A program made the position numbers and the translations under genes. Below the pieces are notes generated by a model. That model saw nothing but the letters and a program-made list of their open reading frames with translations. It was not told the DNA's origin and did not search any database. Source: Microbacterium paraoxydans (lineage in GTDB: Bacteria; Actinomycetota; Actinomycetes; Actinomycetales; Microbacteriaceae). Taken from it: a stretch of 64,000 nucleotides of DNA. Below, one piece after another: positions 10,233-18,541 of this stretch. Location of the stretch: positions 2,480,001-2,544,000 of the forward strand of contig NZ_LT629770.1 of assembly GCF_900105335.1 (NCBI RefSeq). The letters run 5' to 3'. Each line of letters begins with the position of its first letter. Position 1 is the stretch's first letter.

Positions 10233-13200
10233 TGGCGGCAGGCAACCGCACCGCCGCCGAGGCGGCGACCCCGCCCAGGGGCAAGCTGATCGCGCTGATC
10301 TCGGGGATCATCGCGCTCGTGGTCGTCGTGGCGCTCGCGGTGACGGCGCAGGGGTATCAGTCGCAGGAGGTGCCGCGTCTCGAACCGGCGGTCTGGGTCA
10401 TGCGCGACAGCGGGCAGTATGCGCGCGTCAACACCGAGCTCGCCGAGATCGACACCGTCCGCGATGTCGATGACCCTGAGGCGGTCTGGCAGAGCGGCTC
10501 CAGCACTGTGCTCTACGCACAGGGGAACCGGCAGCGGTGGGATGTCGATCCGGCCAGCCCCGCCGATCTGCTCTCCGACAGCTCTGAAGAGGGGACCCCG
10601 CTCGCTTCGCAGCCGACCCCCGCCGGGACCCGCGACGTCCTCTCCGCCGGGGTCTACGTGGCCTACCGCACCGACACCGGGCAGGTGTCGGTGTCGACCC
10701 TCGCACCGGGGGCGGGCACGGCCCTCGTCGACCCCTTCGCGGAGGTCGAGGTCGAGGAGGGGGAGGACCCGCCGACGTACACCGCCGATGCCATCGGGCT
10801 GTCGCCGGATGGCCTGCTCGTCCTCTACTCGGCGGACGAGGGGGCCGTGCGCCGCTTCGACATCGACGAGCACCGGTTCCTGGGGGATGAGTCACCCGTG
10901 GCCGATGCGCCGGAAGCCGGGGAGGGCCTGGCGATCGCGGTCGTCGGGGAACGCTGGGCGATGCTGCAGCCGACCTCCGGCGAGCTGTGGCTCTCCGGTC
11001 GCGATGCGGCGGTCACGCTCGACGTCGCCGAGGACGCACGCCTGCAGCGTGGAGCCGCCGAGGGCGACGCGGTGCTCGTCGCGGACTCGGACGGCCTCGT
11101 CTCCGTCGACCTCGCGTCCGGAGAGGCCGACCGGGTGGCGGAGGCCTCCGGCGTCCCCTCCGCTCCGGTCACGGTCCGGGGGGAGACCTACGCGGCGTGG
11201 CTCGACAGCGGCGGCGGAACCCTGTGGAGCGCGGGGGAGACCACCCCGCTGCAGGTCCCGGACGAGACGCTCGACGCGGCCGCCATCGACCCGGTCTTCC
11301 AGGGCAACGGCGATCGCGCGGTGCTGGTCGAGACCGGGACGGGCCTCATCTGGACGGCGCCGGACGGCGTGCTGATCCCGCTCGAGCAGTGGAAGATCGA
11401 GGACGACACGGAGCAGCAGGAGGGCACGATCGTCGTCGAGGACGTGGCGGAGCAGCTTCCGCCGGTGGCCGTCGACGACGCGTTCGGTGTGCGTGCGGGG
11501 GAGCAGGTCCTCCTGCCGGTCCTCCTGAACGATCACGACCCGAACAAGAAGGACGTCCTCACGATCGATCCCGAGTCCGTCGCGGCAGGCCTGAGCGATC
11601 CGGCATTCGGGGAATTGGCGCTCGTGGCGGACGGCCAGTCGCTGGTCGTCGATGTGAAGGCGGGCTCGGGCCAGGCGAGCTTCACGTACGCCGTGACGGA
11701 CGGCGCGGCCGTCTCGCCGCCGGCGACCGTGACGCTGACGGTCGTCGATCCAGGAGTCAACTCCGCCCCGGTCTGGTGCGGCGTCGACGCCTGCAAGCAG
11801 GAGTGGCCGACGCCGCAGATCCTCGCCGGCGGCAGCACGATCGTCTCAGCGCTCTCCGGCTGGGTCGACCCCGAGGGTGATGCCTTCATCCTGAGCGACG
11901 CCTACGAGACGGATCCCTCGGCACCGGTGATGGTGGCGCCGACGGACGACGGCCGCGTCGCCATCCGGCACACCGACCCGAACGCCGCGGATGCCGTGAT
12001 CCCGGTCACGGTGGTGGTGCAGGACGTGCACGGTGCGACCGCAGAGAAGACCCTCGAAGTCCAGGTCAGCGGCAGCCCTGCCCTCCAGGCATCGGCCGTC
12101 GCGGTGACCGCGCGCGTGGGCGAGCGGCAGTCCATCCGCATCTCCGACCATCTGTCCGGGGGCTCCGGGTCGTATCGCCTCGTCGACGCCGTCCAGACCG
12201 CCGCGACTGCGCAGGGCTTCGAGGTCACCCCCAACGCGGCCGCGGGAACCGTGGAGTTGACCGCGGCGGAGCCGGGCCAGTACGTGGTCACGTACACCGC
12301 GCAGGACGCCACGACCCAGGCGGAGCAGTCGGCGGTCATCCGCGTCACGGCGGTCGACGGCTCCGCAGCGCTCGCGATGGCGCCGTTGACGGCGTTCGTC
12401 CGCGAGGGCGAGGACACGACCGTCGATGTGCTCCGCGCGGTGCAGAACACCAGCGGACGGGTGCTGCTGCTGTCCGACGCCGTGAGCTCCACCCCGCAGC
12501 TCAACGTGCGCGTGGTCGGGAACGAGAGCCTGCGGGTGAACGGGACGACGGAGGACGGCGAGCCCGGCCTGATCGGCAAGGCCACCGTCACGGTCGCGGA
12601 TGGCGCGGGCGGGGCCGTCCAGGGCACGGTGAGCGTGTTCCTCACCCCGCCGTCCACCGTCACCCGCCCGATCGTCTTCCCGGACGCGGTGACGGTGCGG
12701 GCGGGCTCGCTCACGCGTATCGAGGTCGCCGCCAATGACGTCGCCCCCCGCGGGGAGCCGCTCCTGGTGCTCCCGGAGGTGACGGGGTCGGGCGAACCGG
12801 ACGAACTCGTCTTCGCCGACCGCAACGCGCTGCGCTACCTGGCGCCGAAGACGCCAGGCACCTATCGGCTGACGTACTCGGTCTCGCTCGAACGGAACCC
12901 CTCCCTCTCCGACGACGGCGTCGTGACGGTCACCGTCGTGCCGCCCGGGACGAACCGCGCTCCCACGCCGATCGCTCTCACCGGTCGCGTCCTCAGCGGG
13001 CAGACCGTGACGATTCCGGTACCCACGACCGGGATGGACGGAGACGGGGACCGGGTGGTGCTGTCCGGCGTCGACCAGCCGAAGAAGGGCGGGGGCACGG
13101 CGACCATCTCGGCCAGCGGCGAGGCGATCGTGTACCGGGCCCCGGCCGGGGGAGTGGACGGCGGACAGGTGTCGTTCCGGTACACCGTGCGCGACCCGCA

Positions 13201-16150
13201 GGGTGAGGAAGGCAGCGGCGCGGTCCGCATCGGCGTCCTGGACGCGGATGTCGAGGACGCCGCTCCGGTGACGTTCAGCGACTACGTCCGGGTCGAGGCG
13301 GGGTCCCGCACACCGGTCGTGCTGGACCCCCGGTCCAACGACCTCGACCCCGCGCAGAGCGAGCTCGAGATCACCGCGCTCGTCCCGAACGCGCCCCCCG
13401 TCAAGGGGAACCCGCTGTACGAGCGGCTGAATGCACTGATCGATTCCGACACCTCCCTGAAGGACGGGCGCGTCGTGCTGCGCGCCGGGGAGACGGCGGG
13501 GACGAACTCCTACTTCTACACCGTGAAGTCGACGCGGACCGGGAGCACGGCACAGGGCCTCATCGTGCTGACCGTGACCGAGGGCACGGTCGCCGATCAG
13601 CCGGTCGTGACGGACACGGTGCTCACGGCGCGCGACCGGGACGACCTCGTGGACGGTGGCCTCGACGTCGTCACGGACCGGGTGCGCTGGCCGTCCGGCG
13701 ACGTCTCGTCGCTCCGTCTGAGCCTGTGGGGCGATCAGGCCGGGTACACGGTGAAGGGGAACCGGATCATCGGCCCCGCTCCGAAGGAGGGCGCACTGGT
13801 GCCCTTCCAGCTCACCGGAAACGCCGCCGGCGGACGGGACGTGACCGCCTACGGCTTCCTGCGGATCCCGGCGTTCGACGACATGCAGGTCCAGCTCGTC
13901 CCCGGCGCGACGCCGGTCGTCGTCGATGAGGACGCGGCCGTCAGCTTCGCGGTGCCGGACTACCTCGATCTGCCGTCATCGGATGCCGTGGAGATCGGCT
14001 CCGGAGCGTTCACCGCGCAACGGGCTGCGGCGTCGTGCGCGGCCGATGGCCCCCGCAAGGCGGAGTACCGTGCCGGTCGTGAGGCGCCGTGGTCGGACAC
14101 CTGCTTGATCCCGGTGCGTCTGGACGGACAGAAGCGCTGGTCCTACATCGACGTCCCGGTCAGCATCCGTCCGTCCGAACCGCAGCTGCTGCTCTCCTCG
14201 ATCTCGCACACGATCGCGCCGGGAGCCACGGAGAGCGTCGACCTCTACGCCAACATGGCCGCGTGGGAAGGCGGGCGCGAGGGCAACGCGGGCTCCCTCG
14301 AGTACCGGATCGTGTACTCGGGTTCGGCGTTCGTGGTCACGCAGAGCGGGGCGAAGCTGACGATCGAGGCGCGCGCCGACGCGCGACCGGGCAACACCGA
14401 GAACGTCAGCGTGACCGTGCCGCAGTACGGACAGCCCTCAGCCTCCGTGCGTCTGGTCGTGGGCGCAGCCCCACCGGACGCCCCGCGGGGAGCGACCTTC
14501 ACGAAGCAGTGCGTCGTCACCAGCGCCCGCTGCTCGATCGACGTCGTCGATGTGGCGGGCGAGTACGATCCCTTCGCCGGCAAGCCGGGATCCGGGCTGC
14601 GACTGATGTCGCTCGGGGCGGGATCGCGCTGCGACGTCGCCTCGTTCTCGACGGCGGGCTCCAAGACGATCACCGCGAGCTGGCCCGGTGGCGGGCAGGC
14701 GCCGGGCGGGCAGTGCGTGGTCTCGTTCGTCGTGGCCGACGCGCAGGGGCGAACCGGCACGGGCACCCTCACGCTCGACCTGCAGGGATTCCCGCAGGCG
14801 CCGGCGAGCGTGACCACCGTGGGTTTCACCCGCTCGACGGTCGTGCTGGAGGTGCCGCTCGGCGAGGCGCGCCGCGCCCACCCCGCGGTGTCGGGCGTGA
14901 CCATCCTCCAGGACGGGGCGGCGGCCAATGCCTCCTGCAGTCCGGCCGGTGCTGTGTACCGCTGCACGGTGAACGGCCTGACCAACGGCGCGCCGCACAC
15001 CTTCACGGCTGCAGCGGTCAACGCCGTCGGCACCTCGGCGTCCACCTCGCCGCACACGAGCTGGGCCTACGCCGCCCCGGTCGTGGCGAACGCGACGGCC
15101 ACGCCGGAGTATCGACCGGGGGTCTCCGACCGCGGGCGCGGGGCGGTGCGGGTATCGATCGACGCCGCCGACGATGCTGTCTCCTTCCGGATCGAGGAGA
15201 CGGGCGAGGTCATCAATCGCACGGGGGCGACCACCACGGCCGATATCTCGCTGTCGCCGGGGGCGCAGACGCTCACGATCGTCCCGATCAGCCAGTTCCA
15301 GCCGCCCACCGGCGGCGGCAACGAAGGCGGCGGGTTCCGTACATCCGTGACCGTCGCCGGCTCCGTGTACTTCGACCCGGCGACGACGCAGGCGACGGCG
15401 GTCTCGAACACGGCGGTGAACGTCTCCGGCATCGCGGCACAGGCGAACGGCAGCACCAGGGGCGTCCAGGTCACCTATGTCGCGTGGCGATCGGGCAGCG
15501 TCAGCTGCACGGCGAACGGAGACGGCACGCTGTCGGTCTCCGGCGGCGAGGTGCGGTCCGAGTCCCCCTCTCTGCAGGGGCTGCGGCCGTACCAGCTGTA
15601 CTACGTCAAGGCGTGCGCATCGAACGGCTACGGCGTGGCCGAGTCGTCCACGACAACCGTCTTCACGTTCACGTTCGTCGACGGCCCCGGCGGTGACACC
15701 ACCTACACGGTCGCGAAGGACCCCCGGCGCGACGGGAACCGCTATGACTACGGTCTGGCCTCGGCGCCGCGCATCGACGTCGAGAACGGCTTCGTGCCGC
15801 AGTACTACATGTACGGACAGTGGGTCGGCGACTTCGCCCTCACCCCGGACTCGTCCCCGGGGCAGGTCCGCGCCCGCGCCTGCCATGCCACGCAGACCGG
15901 CTCGTGCTCCGGAGAGGTGAACATCACCGCGACGACCGCGCCGACCGTCGTCAACGCCGTGTTCCAGCCCTGCATGCCCGTCGTCGAGGGCGATGTCGTG
16001 ACGGTGTCCGCCGCGGCACGCGGCTCGTACATCCTCGAGGTGACGCCCCTGGTCGACACCCCCGGCACCTTCGACGCGAAGATCACGTGGACCGGAGCCT
16101 TCGCCACCCTGACCCCCATCACGCATCGCATCACGGGCCTGTGCCCCTGA
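10232..16150 (+). CDS. Giant membrane-anchored Ig-like/fibronectin-type surface protein
   Basis: A 1972-residue protein. A short cytoplasmic N-terminus is followed by one transmembrane helix (about 18-39). Residues 50-390 have many short beta-rich segments around W/D/G residues, possibly a propeller. From about 410 a series of cadherin-like/Big-type Ig domains begins, the first with PVAVDDAFGV and LPVLLNDHDPN, and similar VRAGS or V-x-E-G-E openings recur at about 720, 825, 905 and 1020. The C-terminal part includes a fibronectin type III-like stretch (about 1520-1620). There is no LPXTG sorting signal. Start and kinase stop share one base (TGATG). The protein is probably exported and wall-spanning; being coupled to a kinase suggests a sensor or scaffold, which is inference. 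Confidence 0.82.
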   Translation: MAAGNRTAAEAATPPRGKLIALISGIIALVVVVALAVTAQGYQSQEVPRLEPAVWVMRDSGQYARVNTELAEIDTVRDVDDPEAVWQSGSSTVLYAQGNRQRWDVDPASPADLLSDSSEEGTPLASQPTPAGTRDVLSAGVYVAYRTDTGQVSVSTLAPGAGTALVDPFAEVEVEEGEDPPTYTADAIGLSPDGLLVLYSADEGAVRRFDIDEHRFLGDESPVADAPEAGEGLAIAVVGERWAMLQPTSGELWLSGRDAAVTLDVAEDARLQRGAAEGDAVLVADSDGLVSVDLASGEADRVAEASGVPSAPVTVRGETYAAWLDSGGGTLWSAGETTPLQVPDETLDAAAIDPVFQGNGDRAVLVETGTGLIWTAPDGVLIPLEQWKIEDDTEQQEGTIVVEDVAEQLPPVAVDDAFGVRAGEQVLLPVLLNDHDPNKKDVLTIDPESVAAGLSDPAFGELALVADGQSLVVDVKAGSGQASFTYAVTDGAAVSPPATVTLTVVDPGVNSAPVWCGVDACKQEWPTPQILAGGSTIVSALSGWVDPEGDAFILSDAYETDPSAPVMVAPTDDGRVAIRHTDPNAADAVIPVTVVVQDVHGATAEKTLEVQVSGSPALQASAVAVTARVGERQSIRISDHLSGGSGSYRLVDAVQTAATAQGFEVTPNAAAGTVELTAAEPGQYVVTYTAQDATTQAEQSAVIRVTAVDGSAALAMAPLTAFVREGEDTTVDVLRAVQNTSGRVLLLSDAVSSTPQLNVRVVGNESLRVNGTTEDGEPGLIGKATVTVADGAGGAVQGTVSVFLTPPSTVTRPIVFPDAVTVRAGSLTRIEVAANDVAPRGEPLLVLPEVTGSGEPDELVFADRNALRYLAPKTPGTYRLTYSVSLERNPSLSDDGVVTVTVVPPGTNRAPTPIALTGRVLSGQTVTIPVPTTGMDGDGDRVVLSGVDQPKKGGGTATISASGEAIVYRAPAGGVDGGQVSFRYTVRDPQGEEGSGAVRIGVLDADVEDAAPVTFSDYVRVEAGSRTPVVLDPRSNDLDPAQSELEITALVPNAPPVKGNPLYERLNALIDSDTSLKDGRVVLRAGETAGTNSYFYTVKSTRTGSTAQGLIVLTVTEGTVADQPVVTDTVLTARDRDDLVDGGLDVVTDRVRWPSGDVSSLRLSLWGDQAGYTVKGNRIIGPAPKEGALVPFQLTGNAAGGRDVTAYGFLRIPAFDDMQVQLVPGATPVVVDEDAAVSFAVPDYLDLPSSDAVEIGSGAFTAQRAAASCAADGPRKAEYRAGREAPWSDTCLIPVRLDGQKRWSYIDVPVSIRPSEPQLLLSSISHTIAPGATESVDLYANMAAWEGGREGNAGSLEYRIVYSGSAFVVTQSGAKLTIEARADARPGNTENVSVTVPQYGQPSASVRLVVGAAPPDAPRGATFTKQCVVTSARCSIDVVDVAGEYDPFAGKPGSGLRLMSLGAGSRCDVASFSTAGSKTITASWPGGGQAPGGQCVVSFVVADAQGRTGTGTLTLDLQGFPQAPASVTTVGFTRSTVVLEVPLGEARRAHPAVSGVTILQDGAAANASCSPAGAVYRCTVNGLTNGAPHTFTAAAVNAVGTSASTSPHTSWAYAAPVVANATATPEYRPGVSDRGRGAVRVSIDAADDAVSFRIEETGEVINRTGATTTADISLSPGAQTLTIVPISQFQPPTGGGNEGGGFRTSVTVAGSVYFDPATTQATAVSNTAVNVSGIAAQANGSTRGVQVTYVAWRSGSVSCTANGDGTLSVSGGEVRSESPSLQGLRPYQLYYVKACASNGYGVAESSTTTVFTFTFVDGPGGDTTYTVAKDPRRDGNRYDYGLASAPRIDVENGFVPQYYMYGQWVGDFALTPDSSPGQVRARACHATQTGSCSGEVNITATTAPTVVNAVFQPCMPVVEGDVVTVSAAARGSYILEVTPLVDTPGTFDAKITWTGAFATLTPITHRITGLCP

Positions 16151-16172
16151 CCGCCGAGCACACCGACACGAA

Positions 16173-16178
16173 TACTCT
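16173..16178 (+). promoter_or_regulatory. Putative leaderless -10 element for moxR
   Basis: TACTCT ends exactly six bases before the ATG at 16185, in the only real gap inside this operon. It suggests that the MoxR-to-phosphatase part can be transcribed separately. Confidence 0.5.
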
Positions 16179-16184
16179 TTCCCT

Positions 16185-17174
16185 ATGCCAGCCACCGCAG
16201 CAGCCCCCGTCACCATCGCTCCCGAGCAGGCCTCCTGGTTCGCCGAGACGTTCTCGATCCTGACCGGCAACATCGAGCAGGCGATCCTCGGCAAGCGCCA
16301 CGTGGTCGAGCTCGTGCTCGCCACCGCCGTCAGCGGAGGCCACGTCCTCCTGGAGGACTACCCGGGAACCGGCAAGACGGCCCTCGCCCGCGCCGTCGCG
16401 CAGACGGTCAACGGGACGAGCAGCCGCATCCAGTTCACGCCCGATCTCCTTCCGGGAGATGTGACCGGCATCACCGTCTACGACCAGAAGGAGGGCACGT
16501 TCGAGTTCCACGCGGGGCCCGTCTTCGCGAACATCGTGCTCGCCGACGAGATCAACAGGGCGAGCCCGAAGACCCAGTCCGCGCTGCTGGAGGTCATGGA
16601 GGAGGGCACGGTCACGGTCGACGGCGTCACCCGGTCCGTCGGCTCCCCGTTCCTCGTGATGGCGACGCAGAACCCCATCGAGCAGGGCGGCACCTACCGG
16701 CTCCCGGAGGCCCAGCTCGACCGCTTCATGATCAAGACCTCGATCGGCTACCCCGACGAGGCCGCGACGATGCGCATCCTGCAGGGCGCCGGCCGGCCGA
16801 AGACGGTGCTCGACGGCATCGTCGACACCGACACGATCCTGACGATGGCGGAGATGTCGCGCGGGGTGTACGTGAACCCGCTGGTGTCGGACTACATCAT
16901 GCGCATCGTCGACGCCACGCGGCGGGCGTCCGAGGTCCGTCTCGGCGCCAGTGTGCGCGGCGCCCTCGCGCTGTCCCGGCTGGTGATGACGTGGGCGGCC
17001 AAGAACGGGCGCACGTTCGTGACGCCCGACGACGTGCGCGAGCTCGCCGTCGTCGCCCTCGCGCACCGCCTCGTGCTCGAGCCGGAGGCCGAGTTCGACG
17101 GGGTGACGGCTGTGGCCGTCGTCGGGCAGATCCTCCTCGACGTCGAACCCCCACGCGAGAACGGCACTGCGTGA
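16185..17174 (+). CDS. MoxR family AAA+ ATPase
   Basis: A 329-residue AAA+ ATPase of the MoxR class. Walker A is GTGKTA in LLEDYPGTGKTALARAVA, Walker B is IVLADEINRASPKTQ, and sensor 1 is VMATQNPIEQGGTYRLPEAQLDRF, all diagnostic of MoxR. Such ATPases act as chaperones for metal insertion or assembly, usually with a DUF58 or VWA partner, and that is exactly the next gene. Its stop overlaps the GTG start of the DUF58 gene by four bases (GTGA). No ribosome site is visible, which fits the leaderless promoter. Confidence 0.94.
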   Translation: MPATAAAPVTIAPEQASWFAETFSILTGNIEQAILGKRHVVELVLATAVSGGHVLLEDYPGTGKTALARAVAQTVNGTSSRIQFTPDLLPGDVTGITVYDQKEGTFEFHAGPVFANIVLADEINRASPKTQSALLEVMEEGTVTVDGVTRSVGSPFLVMATQNPIEQGGTYRLPEAQLDRFMIKTSIGYPDEAATMRILQGAGRPKTVLDGIVDTDTILTMAEMSRGVYVNPLVSDYIMRIVDATRRASEVRLGASVRGALALSRLVMTWAAKNGRTFVTPDDVRELAVVALAHRLVLEPEAEFDGVTAVAVVGQILLDVEPPRENGTA

Positions 17175-18541
17175 CCTTCAGCACCGAATCCCGCCTGACG
17201 CGCACGACCGCGGGCACGAGCACGTCGACGCGGACGTCCACCGTCACGCGTTACGACCGCACGCGCCGCGGTCCCGTGCGCGGCGCGGTCTTCGGCGCGC
17301 GTCGGGTGGTCCGCTCCGTGGGGCGCGCGACCAGGGCCACGGTCGGCTGGGTCCGTGAGACGGTCACCACGGCGGGCATGCTCGTCGCCGTGGCCGTGGT
17401 GCTCGGCGTGCTCGCCGGGGTGCTGTTCGGCTGGGTGGAGGCCTGGGCGGTCGCCACGATCGCGCTCGTGCTGCTGGTGGCCTGTGTGCCGTTCATCCTC
17501 GGCGCCCACGACTACCGGATCGATCTCGTGCTCGACCGCGACCGCGTGGTCGCGGGCGCCGAGATCGGTGCGACCCTGGACGTCCGCAACAACGGCGAGC
17601 GCCTCTCGCTCCCCGGCGTCGTGGACGTGCCGGTCGGTGAGGGCCTCGTCGAGGCGCACGTGCCGCTGCTGCGGCCGGGTGCGCATCATCGGGAAGAGCT
17701 GACCATCGCCGCGCACCGCCGCGGCGTCATCGACGTCGGCCCGATGACCATCACTCGCGGCGACCCGATCGGCATCCTCCGCCGCGAGCTCCGGTGGCCG
17801 GACGTGCAGCGCATCCACGTGCACCCGGTGACCGTGCGGCTCCCCAGCACCAGTGCGGGACTGATCCGCGACCTCGAGGGCACGCCGAGCACCACTCTGG
17901 TGGACGCCGACCTCTCCTTCCATGCCGTGCGCGAGTACGTCGTCGGCGACTCGCCGCGCCACATCCACTGGAAGTCCACGGCGAAGACGGGCACCCTCAT
18001 GGTGCGGCAGTACGAGGAGTCCCGGCACGCGCGCATCGCCGTCATCCTGGATCTCGATCCGGAGTCGTATGCCGACGACGACGAGTTCGAGAACACCGTC
18101 AGCGCGGCCGCCTCGCTGGCGCTGCAGGGTGTGCGGGACGGCAGGGACGTGCTGTTCTCCGTGAGCAACGAGATCCCGGAGCACGGCCGTGCGGAGGTGC
18201 TGTCGATCCGCACGCTGCCGACGGTGACTCCCAAGGCGCTCCTCGACGCGACCTCCACGATCGATCAGACGGCGCGGGTGATGAGGCTCGAGGCCGTCAC
18301 CGCTCTCACGGCGCAGTCGTACCCCGACCTCTCCATCGGCTTCCTGCTCACCGGTTCCCTCCTGCCGATCGAGCGTCTGCGCCACGCGGCGGTGAAGCTC
18401 CCGGCTGCCGTGGAGGCGGTCGCGGTGCGCAGTGAACTCGGCGCGCAGCCGACGATGCGGACGGCCAGGGAGCTCGCGGTGATGACCCTCGGTGCACTGG
18501 GCGATCTCCCGCAGATGCTCGCCCGAGGAGCGCTGCGATGA
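17171..18541 (+). CDS. DUF58 domain membrane protein, MoxR partner
   Basis: A 456-residue protein. The first 65 residues are basic and Ser/Thr-rich, then two membrane helices (about 67-110), then a beta-sandwich region and the DUF58 signature REYVVGDSPRHIHWKSTAKTG near residues 256-276, where DUF58 proteins share R-x-Y-x-x-G-D-x-x-R-x-I-x-W. The following domain is VWA-like (AVILDLDPESY). DUF58 proteins are normally coupled to MoxR ATPases and transglutaminase-like membrane proteins, as here. The GTG start overlaps the MoxR stop, and its own stop overlaps the next ATG by four bases. The exact substrate of this trio is unknown in actinobacteria. Confidence 0.9.
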   Translation: MTFSTESRLTRTTAGTSTSTRTSTVTRYDRTRRGPVRGAVFGARRVVRSVGRATRATVGWVRETVTTAGMLVAVAVVLGVLAGVLFGWVEAWAVATIALVLLVACVPFILGAHDYRIDLVLDRDRVVAGAEIGATLDVRNNGERLSLPGVVDVPVGEGLVEAHVPLLRPGAHHREELTIAAHRRGVIDVGPMTITRGDPIGILRRELRWPDVQRIHVHPVTVRLPSTSAGLIRDLEGTPSTTLVDADLSFHAVREYVVGDSPRHIHWKSTAKTGTLMVRQYEESRHARIAVILDLDPESYADDDEFENTVSAAASLALQGVRDGRDVLFSVSNEIPEHGRAEVLSIRTLPTVTPKALLDATSTIDQTARVMRLEAVTALTAQSYPDLSIGFLLTGSLLPIERLRHAAVKLPAAVEAVAVRSELGAQPTMRTARELAVMTLGALGDLPQMLARGALR

